From Alphaproteobacteria bacterium 46_93_T64 (GTDB taxonomy: Bacteria; Pseudomonadota; Alphaproteobacteria; Sneathiellales; Sneathiellaceae), in assembly GCA_002163135.1 (NCBI GenBank), contig MAAN01000035.1, forward strand, positions 62,001 to 126,000: a DNA stretch of 64,000 nt. The letters run 5' to 3'. The notes under the pieces are model-generated. The model did not search any database. It was not told the origin of the DNA and saw only the letters and a program-made list of their open reading frames with translations. Every line of letters begins with the position of its first letter. The stretch's first letter is position 1. Below are positions 1 through 8,704 of the stretch, in pieces. The position numbers were made by a program, and so were the translations under genes.

Positions 1-1
1 A

Positions 2-508
2 AACCCACGTGCGGGCCTCGCAGTTGCGCGCATGGCCGCCCATGTGACTTATTTGTCCGAATCGGCTTTGCACCGGAAATTCGGTCGCAATTTACAAGAT
101 CGGGACAATTTAACATATGGATTTGATGCCGATTTTCAGGTTGAAAGTTATCTACGGTATCAAGGAATAAATTTCGTCGATCGATTTGATGCAAATTCTT
201 ATCTGTATGTGACCCGTGCAATGGATTATTTTGATTTGGCGCGCGACCACGGCGGATCGTTACCCGCTGCCTTTGAAGGAACGCAAACACGTTTTTGCGT
301 TGTCTCCTTTTCCAGTGACTGGCTATTCCCTACGACTGAGAGTAAAGAGGTCGTTCGAGCCTTAATCGCAGCAGCAGCAAATGTCAGTTTTGTGGAAATA
401 GAAACCGACAAAGGTCACGACGCCTTTCTTCTAGACACACCTGAAATGCTTCAGACAATGGGCGGCTTCCTCGCATCGACGGCCAAAAGCCGAGGGTTAG
501 AGCAATGA
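2..508 (+). CDS. metX: Homoserine O-acetyltransferase, C-terminal part (5' end outside window)
   Basis: The reading frame is open from base 2, so the gene begins upstream of the window; the first ATG seen (position 32) is internal. MetX is an alpha/beta-hydrolase that acylates homoserine in methionine synthesis. The fragment holds the last part of the fold: an Asp in SSDWLFP and a His in DKGHDAFLL fit the Asp and His of the Ser-Asp-His triad. The nucleophilic Ser is off the window. The stop overlaps the start of metW by 4 bases (ATGA), which points to translational coupling. A succinyl-specific variant cannot be excluded. Confidence 0.93.
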   Translation, partial: NPRAGLAVARMAAHVTYLSESALHRKFGRNLQDRDNLTYGFDADFQVESYLRYQGINFVDRFDANSYLYVTRAMDYFDLARDHGGSLPAAFEGTQTRFCVVSFSSDWLFPTTESKEVVRALIAAAANVSFVEIETDKGHDAFLLDTPEMLQTMGGFLASTAKSRGLEQ

Positions 509-1137
509 TTGAAAACACGACACTCACACGCCCTCAAGACATTCGCGTTGATTTACAGCTTATTGCTGAAATGGTGAAACCGGGCAGCCGCGTTCTGGAT
601 GTAGGCTGCGCGGAAGGCACTCTTCTCTCTCATCTTGTGGCAACGAAAGAGGTCGATGGTCGCGGCATTGAGCTTAGCCAAGCAGGCGTAAATACGTGTG
701 TTTCCAAAGGCTTATCGGTAGTTCAAGGCGACGCTGATGCCGATCTAACGGATTACCCAGACAAGGGTTTTGATTACGCGATTTTAAGTCAGACACTTCA
801 GGCCACGCACCGGCCTATGCTCGTAATGGAACAACTCCTTCGTGTTGGCAAAAAGGCAGTAGTCTCCTTTCCGAACTTCGCTTATTGGCGCTGTCGCTCG
901 TACCTAGCTTTTAACGGCCGGATGCCCATGACAAGCTCGCTTGACTATGCATGGTACGAAACCCCCAACATTCACTTCTGCACACTTCGGGATTTCACGG
1001 TTCTTTGTAACGATCTTGGTATTCGTCTGGAAAAATCGATTATTGTCGGGGGGGATGGCAAAGTTTTGGAGTATGATATCAATAGCCGCCGCGCAAATTT
1101 CTTTGCAGCGCAATGTGTGTTTTTGCTCTCTGACTGA
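505..1137 (+). CDS. metW: Methionine biosynthesis protein MetW
   Basis: A 210-residue class I SAM-dependent methyltransferase-fold protein of the MetW family. The glycine-rich SAM motif LDVGCAEG is at residues 31-38. MetW is almost always found next to metX, and in several bacteria it is needed for full homoserine acyltransferase activity; its own chemistry is unsettled. It starts inside the metX stop codon (ATGA overlap), so the two are one operon. The stop abuts, base to base, the stop of the convergent methyltransferase gene that follows, leaving no space for a separate terminator. Confidence 0.93.
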   Translation: MIENTTLTRPQDIRVDLQLIAEMVKPGSRVLDVGCAEGTLLSHLVATKEVDGRGIELSQAGVNTCVSKGLSVVQGDADADLTDYPDKGFDYAILSQTLQATHRPMLVMEQLLRVGKKAVVSFPNFAYWRCRSYLAFNGRMPMTSSLDYAWYETPNIHFCTLRDFTVLCNDLGIRLEKSIIVGGDGKVLEYDINSRRANFFAAQCVFLLSD

Positions 1138-1914
1138 CTATTTATCTATACGGGAGCGATTAAGTTTTTCGGCTCCCGTAGTATTCGCACCTATTGGTCG
1201 CGCAGCGGGTGCAATAACAGGTCGTAATCTTTTACGTTTTTGCGGTACTTCAGGAATTGCATAAATCTGCTTTTCAGCCTCAATAAATCGAACACCACTG
1301 AAAAGCGGCCACCATTTTTCACCCAGATTTTCTAAAAACTGTGCCAGTCGCAAATTTATGCGGGTGCCACTTGGCGGAAAGTAAAGCGCGCCGTGCACCT
1401 CTCCATAAGTAAACATATTCGTCTGCAAAACACGTCGAAGCTGTCTATCGGAATATGGATAACCATAGCCAAAAGGTGTATTTTCAAGGCGAGACCACAT
1501 CCCACGGCGCCCTGGCACAACCACCAGCAACTTACCACTCGACGTTAATATTCGCCAAATTTCCTGCAACATATCGTCGGCTACGCGGGTATTTTCCAAA
1601 CCGTGCACTAATATCACCCGATCAATGGAACTATCGGCTAATGGAAGACCCGCTTCGTCACACAAACCCACCAGCGAAGGACCTCCATGGGGCCAGTGAA
1701 TAACGCCTTGCTGCGCAGGCATCAAGGCAATGGCGCGTTCGGTTTCACTTCGAAACGGGTATAGATATGGCGTTGCATATCCAAGGCCCAACAAACGAAA
1801 ATTTGAAATATCAGGCCAAATGTGACGAATTTTACGAACAAGTGCTTTTCGCACAGCCACGCCAAGACGTGTGTGGTAAAATTTTCTTAAATCGATAACA
1901 TCGGGTCGCATCAT
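1138..1914 (-). CDS. SAM-dependent methyltransferase domain protein
   Basis: About 258 residues with a Rossmann-like methyltransferase core: a glycine-containing strand (LLGLGYATPYLY, residues about 41-52), an Asp-Arg-Val-Ile-Leu strand followed by a methyltransferase-11-like region, and a basic proline-rich C-terminus. Longer frames reach position 1974, but the paired ATG codons at 1914/1911 begin the part that looks like the family and leave space for the divergent gloB promoter. The divergent pairing with gloB recurs in alphaproteobacteria. The substrate is unknown; a role linked to glyoxal metabolism would be guesswork. Confidence 0.8.
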   Translation of the reverse strand: MMRPDVIDLRKFYHTRLGVAVRKALVRKIRHIWPDISNFRLLGLGYATPYLYPFRSETERAIALMPAQQGVIHWPHGGPSLVGLCDEAGLPLADSSIDRVILVHGLENTRVADDMLQEIWRILTSSGKLLVVVPGRRGMWSRLENTPFGYGYPYSDRQLRRVLQTNMFTYGEVHGALYFPPSGTRINLRLAQFLENLGEKWWPLFSGVRFIEAEKQIYAIPEVPQKRKRLRPVIAPAARPIGANTTGAEKLNRSRIDK

Positions 1915-1966
1915 GGTGGTATACTGCCTAGCAAGATATGGATCCCACAATAGAAGTATGGAACAT

Positions 1967-2743
1967 ATGAGCAAACTGGAAATTCATCAAATCCCTGTTC
2001 TAAATGATAATTATCTCTATCTGATTAAAGACCCAGATAGTGATGCAGTTGGAATTGTGGATCCCGCACAGGCGGATCCGGTCCTTGAGAAGCTCAATGA
2101 GCTAGGCTGGAAGCTAACGCACATCCTGAACACCCACCATCACTGGGATCACACTGGTGCCAATCTCGAACTGAAAGAGAAAACCGGCTGTACGATCGTT
2201 GGATCCGCTAGTGACGCTGCCAGAATTCCGGGAATTGACGTGGAAGTGCGCGAAGGCGAACACTACATATTCGGTACCCGGCAGGCGAAAGTGATAGAGG
2301 TTTCAGGTCATACCAATGGCCACATAGCCTATTGGTTTGAAGAGTCTGACGCCCTGTTTTGTGGTGACACCCTTTTTGCGCTTGGATGCGGCCGCCTGTT
2401 TGAAGGCACGCCCATGAAGATGTGGGAAAGTCTTTCAAAATTGAGTGCTTTGCCGGATCAAACGGAAATCTATTGCGCCCATGAATATACGGAAGCAAAT
2501 GCTCAATTTGCGCTTACCATTGAACCTCAAAATTCAAAATTAAAAGCGCGCTACGATCATATCCAAAAGTTACGTGCAGAAAACAAGCCAACGGTTCCTT
2601 CAACCATTGGCGTGGAGAAAGCGACTAATCCTTTCTTGCGGCCTGCGATCATCGACATACAAGACAATCTGAACATGCAAGGTGCTGATGTCGTTGATGT
2701 GTTTGCAGAAATTAGGGCGCGTAAAGATACATTTGTGAACTAA
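1967..2743 (+). CDS. gloB: Hydroxyacylglutathione hydrolase (glyoxalase II)
   Basis: A 258-residue metallo-beta-lactamase-fold hydrolase that splits S-lactoylglutathione into lactate and glutathione, the second step of methylglyoxal removal. The metal motif THHHWDH is at residues 56-62; SGHTNGHIAYW and FCGDTLFALGCGRLFEG supply the further metal and glutathione-binding residues; the C-terminal helical domain (AHEYTEANAQFAL) is complete. The chosen ATG (1967) begins SKLEIHQIPVLNDNY, the usual family start; an in-frame ATG at 1958 is possible. It is followed 28 bases later by a VOC gene that may encode the first step. Confidence 0.95.
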   Translation: MSKLEIHQIPVLNDNYLYLIKDPDSDAVGIVDPAQADPVLEKLNELGWKLTHILNTHHHWDHTGANLELKEKTGCTIVGSASDAARIPGIDVEVREGEHYIFGTRQAKVIEVSGHTNGHIAYWFEESDALFCGDTLFALGCGRLFEGTPMKMWESLSKLSALPDQTEIYCAHEYTEANAQFALTIEPQNSKLKARYDHIQKLRAENKPTVPSTIGVEKATNPFLRPAIIDIQDNLNMQGADVVDVFAEIRARKDTFVN

Positions 2744-2771
2744 ATTAAAAAGAATAAAACTGGAAGACTAG

Positions 2772-3191
2772 ATGAAATACTTACACACAATGGTGAGGGT
2801 TGCCGATTTGGAGGCAAGCCTCAATTTCTACTGCAACAATTTGGGCCTGAAAGAAATCAAGCGCAAAGATATAGAAGCGGGTCGCTTTACGTTAATATTT
2901 TTGGCGCCAGAAGGACAAGAAGAAGCTCAGGTTGAGCTGACCCACAATTGGGATCCTGAAGAGTATGATGAAGGTCGGAATTTTGGTCATCTGGCGTATG
3001 AAGTAGACGATATTTATGCCCTCTGTCAGCATATGATGGACAACGGTGTGATTATCAACCGTCCCCCACGTGACGGCCGTATGGCATTCATTCGCTCTCC
3101 AGATAATATCTCAGTTGAATTGCTCCAAAAAGGGGAAGCTCTTCCAGCGGCAGAACCTTGGGCAAGTATGGAAAATACTGGTAAATGGTGA
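2772..3191 (+). CDS. VOC-family protein, probable lactoylglutathione lyase (glyoxalase I-like)
   Basis: A 139-residue vicinal-oxygen-chelate protein with the paired beta-alpha-beta-beta-beta modules of glyoxalase I. It starts MKYLHTMVRVADLEASLNFY, with the metal His at residue 5; QVELTHNWD carries the likely metal Glu of the first half, and GHLAYEVDD and SVELLQKG the His and Glu of the second. A purine-rich GGAAG lies ahead of the ATG. Its place directly after gloB suggests a two-gene glyoxalase unit. VOC proteins are diverse, so the exact substrate is inferred from context. Confidence 0.85.
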   Translation: MKYLHTMVRVADLEASLNFYCNNLGLKEIKRKDIEAGRFTLIFLAPEGQEEAQVELTHNWDPEEYDEGRNFGHLAYEVDDIYALCQHMMDNGVIINRPPRDGRMAFIRSPDNISVELLQKGEALPAAEPWASMENTGKW

Positions 3192-3200
3192 GACGTGTTT

Positions 3201-3226
3201 GAGGAGCAAATTAAATTTTTCTCCTC
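3201..3226. terminator. Short hairpin between convergent genes
   Basis: GAGGAG and CTCCTC (6-base arms) enclose an AT-rich 14-base loop between the VOC gene and the convergent DMT exporter, overlapping the end of the latter. It is weak and could serve both directions. Confidence 0.3.
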
Positions 3227-4116
3227 GCCATCTCTTTGAAAATATTCAGAGAGCCAGTGATCGCACCAACAGTAATAAGGGCGCAACCGACGACAAGCGC
3301 CCAACTAAACGCCGTGGTTCCAAAGAACAGCAGCAGGATAGTCGACAGCAGCGGCGACACGTAGGATAGAACCCCCAGACCTTGAATATCTCCGCGTTTG
3401 ACACCTATATCCCATAAGAAAAAAGCAGCCCCCACGGGTCCTAAACCAAGCCCAACGACGGCAACCCACATACCCCATGTATCCGGTAACAAAGTTTCCT
3501 CAAAAAACAGATGACAGAGAAATGCCAGAACGGCAGTAACGCCACAAAAAATTCCCACAACATCGGTCGAAACATCCGCAAACTTTCGACTGAGAACAGA
3601 ATATCCGGACCAGATAAAGGCGCAGGCAAGCGCCGCTAAATACCCATTAGTATATTCAGAATTGATCGAGAAGGCTTCTCCTTTTGTGATCAACAATCCC
3701 GCCCCTATCAAGCTGACGACTGCCCCTAATATATGGAACCAAAAAAGCTTCTCTCCCGGTAATAGAGCAGAGAGAAGAACAATCAACAATGGCCATAGAT
3801 AGGCGATCAAACCGGCTTCTGCTGCCGGTGCCGATTTCAGGGCTAGAAAATAGAAAAAATGATATCCGAATAAACCCCCAACTCCGAGTAGCCATAGGGC
3901 CGGAGGAAGTTTCACGAACTTGCTGATTTTATCGCCAGCAATTATCCATTTTGCGAGTGCAATCGAAAAAGCGACGGTAAAACTCATGGCCGTCAGCTGA
4001 AACGGGGGAATATCACCTGTAAAGACGGTAAAAAGGGCAAGTAAGGCCCAAAGGAGAATTGCAGCAAATCCGCACAACGTCGCTTGCATTCTGGTCAATG
4101 GCATTCTTCTTTTCAT
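3211..4116 (-). CDS. DMT superfamily transporter (EamA domain)
   Basis: A 301-residue inner-membrane protein with about ten hydrophobic segments in two EamA repeats (residues about 10-140 and 160-290), the layout of drug/metabolite exporters. The last residues (EMARRKI) are basic. The start is supported by GAGGGATC just before the ATG. The substrate cannot be read from sequence; family members export amino acids, nucleosides or drugs. It lies downstream of, but separated by a terminator from, the convergently irrelevant pha genes, so it is probably its own unit. Confidence 0.85.
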   Translation of the reverse strand: MKRRMPLTRMQATLCGFAAILLWALLALFTVFTGDIPPFQLTAMSFTVAFSIALAKWIIAGDKISKFVKLPPALWLLGVGGLFGYHFFYFLALKSAPAAEAGLIAYLWPLLIVLLSALLPGEKLFWFHILGAVVSLIGAGLLITKGEAFSINSEYTNGYLAALACAFIWSGYSVLSRKFADVSTDVVGIFCGVTAVLAFLCHLFFEETLLPDTWGMWVAVVGLGLGPVGAAFFLWDIGVKRGDIQGLGVLSYVSPLLSTILLLFFGTTAFSWALVVGCALITVGAITGSLNIFKEMARRKI

Positions 4117-4185
4117 GATCCCTCGAGGTGATTACATGTGGCACATATGAGAGAACATATCTTGCCGCGGAGACACAGAAAAGCG

Positions 4186-4220
4186 AAAAGGCATGCGCCC
4201 AGGAAGGACGCATGCCTTTT
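4186..4220 (-). terminator. Terminator of the phaA-phaB unit
   Basis: A perfect 12-base stem, AAAAGGCATGCG paired with CGCATGCCTTTT, with an 11-base loop lies 27 bases past the phaB stop. Read on the minus strand, the stem ends in CCTTTTCGCTTTT, a U-rich tail typical of intrinsic termination. The A-run on the other arm also allows termination in the opposite direction. Confidence 0.75.
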
Positions 4221-4246
4221 CATAAACCGGTTTGACAGGAACCGAC

Positions 4247-4969
4247 TTAATACATGTGTTGGCCACCATTGATGGACAGTGTGGATCCGGTAACAAAACC
4301 CGCATCATCGGCTACTAGGAAACATACGCCGCGTGCAATTTCACTAGCTTGACCTAGTCGTCCAACCGGTATTTTCGCAACAATTTTTTCAAGAACAGCT
4401 TCAGGAACAGCTGCTACCATTTCAGTGTCAATGTAGCCCGGTGCAATCGCGTTGACAGTAATACCCTGCCCCGCACCTTCCTGCGCCATAGCTTTTGTAA
4501 ATCCGTGAATACCAGATTTTGCAGCGGCATAATTCACCTGACCATATTGGCCGGCCTGTCCATTGATAGATCCGATATTAACAACACGGCCAAATTTGGC
4601 CGCTCGCATATCTTCAATGGTTACCCGGCACATATTGAAGCAAGACCCAAGATTTGTATCAATAACCGACTGCCATTTTTTAGGATCCATGCGGTGCAAG
4701 GTCCCATCACGGGTAATACCGGCATTATTTACGACAATCTCAATAGGCCCTAAATCCTGCTTCACTTGCGCGACCCCAGCCATGCAAGCATCGTAATCAG
4801 AAACATCCCATTTATATGCACGAATACCTGTTTTTTCGGTGAATTCCTTCGCCTTGGCATCGTCGCCACCATATGCGGCTGCTACCGTATATCCTTTGTC
4901 ATTTAACATGATGGAAATGGCTTCACCAATTCCCCGTGTCCCGCCTGTAACAATAGCTACTCTTCCCAT
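4247..4969 (-). CDS. phaB: Acetoacetyl-CoA reductase
   Basis: A 240-residue short-chain dehydrogenase that reduces acetoacetyl-CoA to (R)-3-hydroxybutyryl-CoA with NADPH, the second step of polyhydroxybutyrate synthesis. GGTRGIG (residues 9-15) is the cofactor motif, NNAG follows the fourth strand, and Ser134, Tyr147 and Lys151 form the catalytic set. The C-terminus (TGSTLSINGGQHMY) is the usual PhaB ending. It begins 28 bases after phaA with AGGGAT upstream of the ATG, so the two are co-transcribed. Confidence 0.95.
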   Translation of the reverse strand: MGRVAIVTGGTRGIGEAISIMLNDKGYTVAAAYGGDDAKAKEFTEKTGIRAYKWDVSDYDACMAGVAQVKQDLGPIEIVVNNAGITRDGTLHRMDPKKWQSVIDTNLGSCFNMCRVTIEDMRAAKFGRVVNIGSINGQAGQYGQVNYAAAKSGIHGFTKAMAQEGAGQGITVNAIAPGYIDTEMVAAVPEAVLEKIVAKIPVGRLGQASEIARGVCFLVADDAGFVTGSTLSINGGQHMY

Positions 4970-4997
4970 GTTTTTTGATCCCTGATCTGAGGTTAGT

Positions 4998-6170
4998 TTA
5001 CCGCTCTACACACATCGCTATACCCATGCCACCACCGATACACAGAGTGGCAAGACCCTTCTTCGCGTCCCGTTTTTGCATCTCATGCAACAACGTTACA
5101 AGAATTCTTGCGCCTGACGCGCCAATAGGATGGCCAATGGCAATTGCGCCGCCATTGACATTCACTTTATCTGTGTCCCATCCAAGTTCTTTGTTCACCG
5201 CGCAAGCTTGCGCAGCGAATGCTTCGTTGGCTTCAACCAAATCCAGATCGTCTGTCGTCCAACCCGCTTTTTCTAGGGCAAGGCGACTGGCCGGAATTGG
5301 ACCAGAGCCCATGATGGAAGGGTCAACACCTACTTGCGCCCAAGAAACAACGCGCGCAAGTGGCTTAAGACCGCGTTTTTCAGCATCTTCTGCAGACATC
5401 ATGACAACCGCTGCGGCTCCGTCATTAATGCCAGAGGCATTACCAGCTGTTACGCTACCACCTTCTTTTTGAAACGCAGTACGCAGACCCGACAATTTTT
5501 CAAATGTGGATCCACCCCGGATATATTCATCGTCACTAACAACCGTCTCCCCTTTACGGGTTTTAATTGTTACCGGTACGATTTCGTCCTTAAACCGACC
5601 TTCTGCCTGTGCAGTTGCGGCTTTTGCTTGTGAAGCTGCTGCAAATTTATCCTGCTGCTCTCTTGTGATTTGCCATTTGGCCGCAACATTCTCGGCTGTG
5701 TTACCCATGTGGTAACCATAGAAAGCGTCAATCAAGCCGTCTTTGAGCATCGTGTCTGTAAACTCCAGACCGCCCATTTTTTGACCATCGCGTAAATGTG
5801 CGCAATGTGGGGCTTGGCTCATGCTTTCCTGACCGCCTGCGACAACCACGCTGCTGTCACCGTTCAAAACCGCTTGAAACCCAAGTGCGACGGCCCGAAG
5901 ACCTGATCCACAAAGCTGATTTACACCCCATGCAGGAACTTCCACCGGAAGGTCTGCGCCAATGGCTGCCTGACGTGCAGGATTCTGTCCCTCGCCTGCG
6001 GTCAGAATTTGCCCAAGGATCACTTCGGACACATCTGAACCTTCCATCTTGGAGCGGTTTAAAGCTTCCCGGATCACAATTTCACCCAATTTGTGGGCAG
6101 GAAGAGCAGACAGACCACCGTTAAACGAGCCAACCGGTGTGCGTACTGCACTTGTAATGACAACTTCCAT
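4998..6170 (-). CDS. phaA: Acetyl-CoA C-acetyltransferase (beta-ketothiolase)
   Basis: A 390-residue thiolase that condenses two acetyl-CoA into acetoacetyl-CoA, the entry step of polyhydroxybutyrate synthesis; it can also run in the breakdown direction. The nucleophilic Cys is at 87 (NQLCGSG), with His347 (GHPIGASG) and Cys377 (CIGGGMG) completing the active site; length matches biosynthetic thiolases. AGAGG stands 6 bases ahead of the ATG. A TGCA-rich region just upstream (6280-6308) may be a PhaR operator. Confidence 0.96.
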   Translation of the reverse strand: MEVVITSAVRTPVGSFNGGLSALPAHKLGEIVIREALNRSKMEGSDVSEVILGQILTAGEGQNPARQAAIGADLPVEVPAWGVNQLCGSGLRAVALGFQAVLNGDSSVVVAGGQESMSQAPHCAHLRDGQKMGGLEFTDTMLKDGLIDAFYGYHMGNTAENVAAKWQITREQQDKFAAASQAKAATAQAEGRFKDEIVPVTIKTRKGETVVSDDEYIRGGSTFEKLSGLRTAFQKEGGSVTAGNASGINDGAAAVVMMSAEDAEKRGLKPLARVVSWAQVGVDPSIMGSGPIPASRLALEKAGWTTDDLDLVEANEAFAAQACAVNKELGWDTDKVNVNGGAIAIGHPIGASGARILVTLLHEMQKRDAKKGLATLCIGGGMGIAMCVER

Positions 6171-6279
6171 TTAAGACCTCTTTCTTGACGATAGCTAATT
6201 AAACTTCAATTTACACATAATTTGCGTAACATTAGGAAAATTTTGCATCTATTTACGAAATAACGTTAAAATTTCGCAG

Positions 6280-6308
6280 ATGCAACATGTTTTTGTGCAT
6301 ATGCAACA
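6280..6308. promoter_or_regulatory. TGCA-rich candidate PhaR operator upstream of phaA
   Basis: In the gap between the phaC stop and the phaA start there are two copies of ATGCAACA (6280-6287 and 6301-6308) and the palindrome TGCATATGCA (6296-6305), that is TGC-N4-GCA. Alphaproteobacterial PhaR proteins are reported to bind TGC-rich palindromes, and phaR is encoded 1.5 kb away. The position ahead of phaA fits a promoter or operator for phaA-phaB. The link to PhaR is inference. Confidence 0.5.
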
Positions 6309-6316
6309 AAAATATA

Positions 6317-7552
6317 CTACTGAGATGAAACCCATTGCAACATATTTGCCCACAAACCTTTGGAGGCACTGGACCCAACCACCATCCCTATATGTCCAGA
6401 AGGCGGCGTTACAAGGGACGCGTTCGGTATTTTCTGGGCCAACGCTCTGGCAGAGCCAGGCGGTACAATTCTGTCTGATCTTGGCACAACAATCATTGAG
6501 GGAATAGTAATATATTCAGGATTAATCACCTCCCCTCTTACCAGCCACTTGCAGAGGGCAGGGCGATTTTCCCCATACCACTCAATAAAGCACGAATATG
6601 CGACATTTTTTACAAGAGGTATCCCATCGTTGAGCCAATCTTCAAGCGCAACAAAAGTCTCAGCTCTTTTCTCTGTTTGCACCATTTGATCGAACAGGCT
6701 GAACTTATTCAGACATAAATTTGGATCAAGGTTCGCGAAAAGCGACTGAATTACATCAACGGGCAACTCCCCGTATGTCTGTAATATTGTCTCCCACGTA
6801 ACAGGATTACTGATGATAGCACGCGCACTCTGGCCCAATCCCTCATGGAAATCCCAAGGAGCGGCAATCGTAATGAGGCTTGCAATTTTGTCCTGCTTAA
6901 ACTGTGCTAAAGCTGTCGCAAGCGTGCCTCCCATACAATAACCCGCCAAGTGCAAAGGAGCCTTAGGGAACGATTCTGCTGCAAAATCAAGCGCTGGTGA
7001 CAATACATCCAACAGATAATTGTCCAGACCGTACTCTTTTTCATCTGGCCCTGGCGTTCCCCAATCCACAAGGAGCGGACGGATACCTGCGTCTGCAAGT
7101 GCAGCAACAAAACTGCGCCCCGGCATCAAATCCAGTATGTAAGATCGATTGATTAGCGAGGGAACCAAGAAAACCACGGGTGCCGTCTCAGAAAGTGCTC
7201 CCCCATAATCGAAAAGTGACATTGATCCTTTAGACCATACTGTCGGAGGGGTCGGCATATTTCGGAGATAAGGATGGGTTTGATATTTTTTAATGCCGGA
7301 CATCATTTGCGATAAAAGGCGTTGCCCCTCGTCCCCCAGAGCAAGGGCGAGCTCTGCCACCTCGAATTGGCCAAGTTGAGCCTGTATCTTCTCCGCCTCC
7401 TCTTGCAATTCAGGCAACCAGGCGAGAGTGCCATTTTTTGCCAAAGAAAGAGCGCCGAGAGAACTTCCAAAACTAAGCGTGGATAAAGATAGATGAAGCC
7501 CAAGTGGCCTTGGTCCCGCACGCAAAATGGAGGAAGGTTCTATTCCTGTCAT
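6317..7552 (-). CDS. phaC: Polyhydroxyalkanoate synthase-like alpha/beta hydrolase (short PhaC)
   Basis: A 411-residue alpha/beta-hydrolase of the PHA synthase family. The lipase-like box is GYCMGG with the polymerising Cys at 206; Asp360 (PRSDRIVPP) and His387 (SGHIGMVVG) complete the triad. It would join 3-hydroxybutyryl units into polymer on the granule surface. At 411 residues it is much shorter than class I PhaC (near 590) and longer than class III PhaC (near 355), lacking most of the class I N-terminal region. It overlaps the tiny gene upstream by 4 bases (ATGA). A depolymerase-like role is a weaker alternative. Confidence 0.8.
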   Translation of the reverse strand: MTGIEPSSILRAGPRPLGLHLSLSTLSFGSSLGALSLAKNGTLAWLPELQEEAEKIQAQLGQFEVAELALALGDEGQRLLSQMMSGIKKYQTHPYLRNMPTPPTVWSKGSMSLFDYGGALSETAPVVFLVPSLINRSYILDLMPGRSFVAALADAGIRPLLVDWGTPGPDEKEYGLDNYLLDVLSPALDFAAESFPKAPLHLAGYCMGGTLATALAQFKQDKIASLITIAAPWDFHEGLGQSARAIISNPVTWETILQTYGELPVDVIQSLFANLDPNLCLNKFSLFDQMVQTEKRAETFVALEDWLNDGIPLVKNVAYSCFIEWYGENRPALCKWLVRGEVINPEYITIPSMIVVPRSDRIVPPGSARALAQKIPNASLVTPPSGHIGMVVGSSASKGLWANMLQWVSSQ

Positions 7553-7740
7553 TGTGTGCCACCGGTGTCCGGATCAGAAACGCGATCTGATTCTGCTTTT
7601 AGATACTCGGCAATACGTTTGCTTTCTGACACTAATTCTTCCGCCCGTTGTTCCGGCGATTGCGCAAGAAGCGTCACTTGTCGCTGCCATAACTGAAAAA
7701 ACGCATTTACAGTGGCTTTTATGTCGGGCTTTTGTGACAT
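7549..7740 (-). CDS. Small protein translationally coupled to phaC
   Basis: A 63-residue, soluble, mostly helical protein (FFQLWQRQVTLLAQSPEQRA then a charged helix). Its TGA overlaps the phaC ATG (ATGA), the clearest sign that it is real, since such coupling is rare for random frames. The Trp/Gln-rich N-terminal stretch recalls the short helices at the start of class I PhaC or in PhaE-type subunits, so it may be a split-off N-terminal piece or an accessory subunit. I do not recognise a named family. The ribosome site is weak. Confidence 0.6.
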   Translation of the reverse strand: MSQKPDIKATVNAFFQLWQRQVTLLAQSPEQRAEELVSESKRIAEYLKAESDRVSDPDTGGTQ

Positions 7741-7804
7741 CTGAATAGTATAGCTCTTTCAATCACGTCAAACTAGCAATCCATTTTCGAACAAAAAAAG
7801 GATA

Positions 7805-7870
7805 ATGATTGCCAAATCAAAAACTGCATTGCAGAATAACTCTTTGCAGCGCAGCAATAACAGGGATTGT
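7805..7870 (+). promoter_or_regulatory. phaR leader with two CTGC/GCAG-type palindromes
   Basis: CTGCATTGCAG (7824-7834; CTGC-N3-GCAG) and TTGCAGCGCAGCAA (7844-7857) lie just ahead of the preferred phaR start. They match the CTGC-N3/4-GCAG pattern described for alphaproteobacterial PhaR, so autoregulation is likely. The stretch is also an open frame in phase with phaR from an ATG at 7805. Confidence 0.55.
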
Positions 7871-8479
7871 ATGAACTTGGCAAAAAATACTTCAGAAAAT
7901 AATGGCCCGATCGTTATCAAGAAATACGCGAATCGTCGTCTTTACAACACAGGGACGTCTTCTTATGTGACTCTAGATCATTTAAGCCAGATGGTGAAAC
8001 AAGGCATTGAATTCGTCGTTTACGATGCAAAATCCAATGACGATATTACACGGTCTGTGCTGACCCAGATTATTTTCGAAGAAGAAGCGAAAGGTCAAAA
8101 CCTTTTGCCAATAAATTTCCTACGCCAGTTAATCAGCTATTATGGCGATAGCTTACAATCCGTTGTCCCTGACTATCTTGATATGTCCATGCGGTCATTT
8201 TCAGACAATCAGGACAAGATGCGTGAAGCAATTCCTGAAAATGTAATGGGCAATCCACTCTTCATGCAGTTTGAAGAAATGGGGCGACAAAATATGGCTA
8301 TGTTCAGTCAGGCTATGCAGATGTTTAGCCCGCCAACCTTCGGTGAAGCGGATCCACAAAAGGAAGCCGCACCCAGTGCACCTGCAGAAGCGCCAAATGA
8401 GACGGCGGAAATGATGAAAGAGCTTAAAGATCAGCTTACTCAAATGCAGGAACGTATCGACAAGCTAAGTGATAAATAA
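7871..8479 (+). CDS. phaR: Polyhydroxyalkanoate synthesis repressor PhaR
   Basis: A 202-residue protein with the PhaR DNA-binding N-terminus (VIKKYANRRLYNTGTSSYVTLDHL) and the following PHB-accumulation regulatory domain that binds polymer. The C-terminal third is acidic and ends in a coiled coil (MMKELKDQLTQMQERIDKLSDK). PhaR represses pha and phasin genes until granules titrate it away. The frame could start at 7805, but the conserved part begins after the ATG at 7871 (AGGGA upstream), and the intervening bases carry likely PhaR sites. It is divergent from the phaC unit and followed by a terminator. Confidence 0.92.
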   Translation: MNLAKNTSENNGPIVIKKYANRRLYNTGTSSYVTLDHLSQMVKQGIEFVVYDAKSNDDITRSVLTQIIFEEEAKGQNLLPINFLRQLISYYGDSLQSVVPDYLDMSMRSFSDNQDKMREAIPENVMGNPLFMQFEEMGRQNMAMFSQAMQMFSPPTFGEADPQKEAAPSAPAEAPNETAEMMKELKDQLTQMQERIDKLSDK

Positions 8480-8569
8480 CCGAGCGTTGAACTTTTGGTG
8501 ATCCACTTTGCTAAAACGGCAGGAATAAGCGCTTTTTACAATTAAAGTTAATTTCAGAAGAGCCTTGAT

Positions 8570-8591
8570 AACCTTTTGTTAAGGTTTTTTT
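8570..8591 (+). terminator. Intrinsic terminator after phaR
   Basis: AACCTT, loop TTGTT, AAGGTT, followed directly by a run of T. It lies about 90 bases past the phaR stop. The stem is short but the T-tract is clean. Confidence 0.6.
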
Positions 8592-8704
8592 CTCACAGTT
8601 AAGATATAGTTGCGTCACACCCTCCAGAAAAACTGGAGTTCTGGTTTACGATTAACCGCGTTGAATTTCATTGTTCATCTAACAGATCAGGTTAATTTCA
8701 TCCA

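Noticed and set aside
941-1264. Open frame spanning the metW end and the methyltransferase end
   Set aside because: Crosses two well-supported genes in a different frame; no start signal or family match.
7574-7762. Alternative small frame overlapping the phaC-coupled gene
   Set aside because: It lies in another frame over the 63-residue gene and the phaC start, with no coupling or family features.
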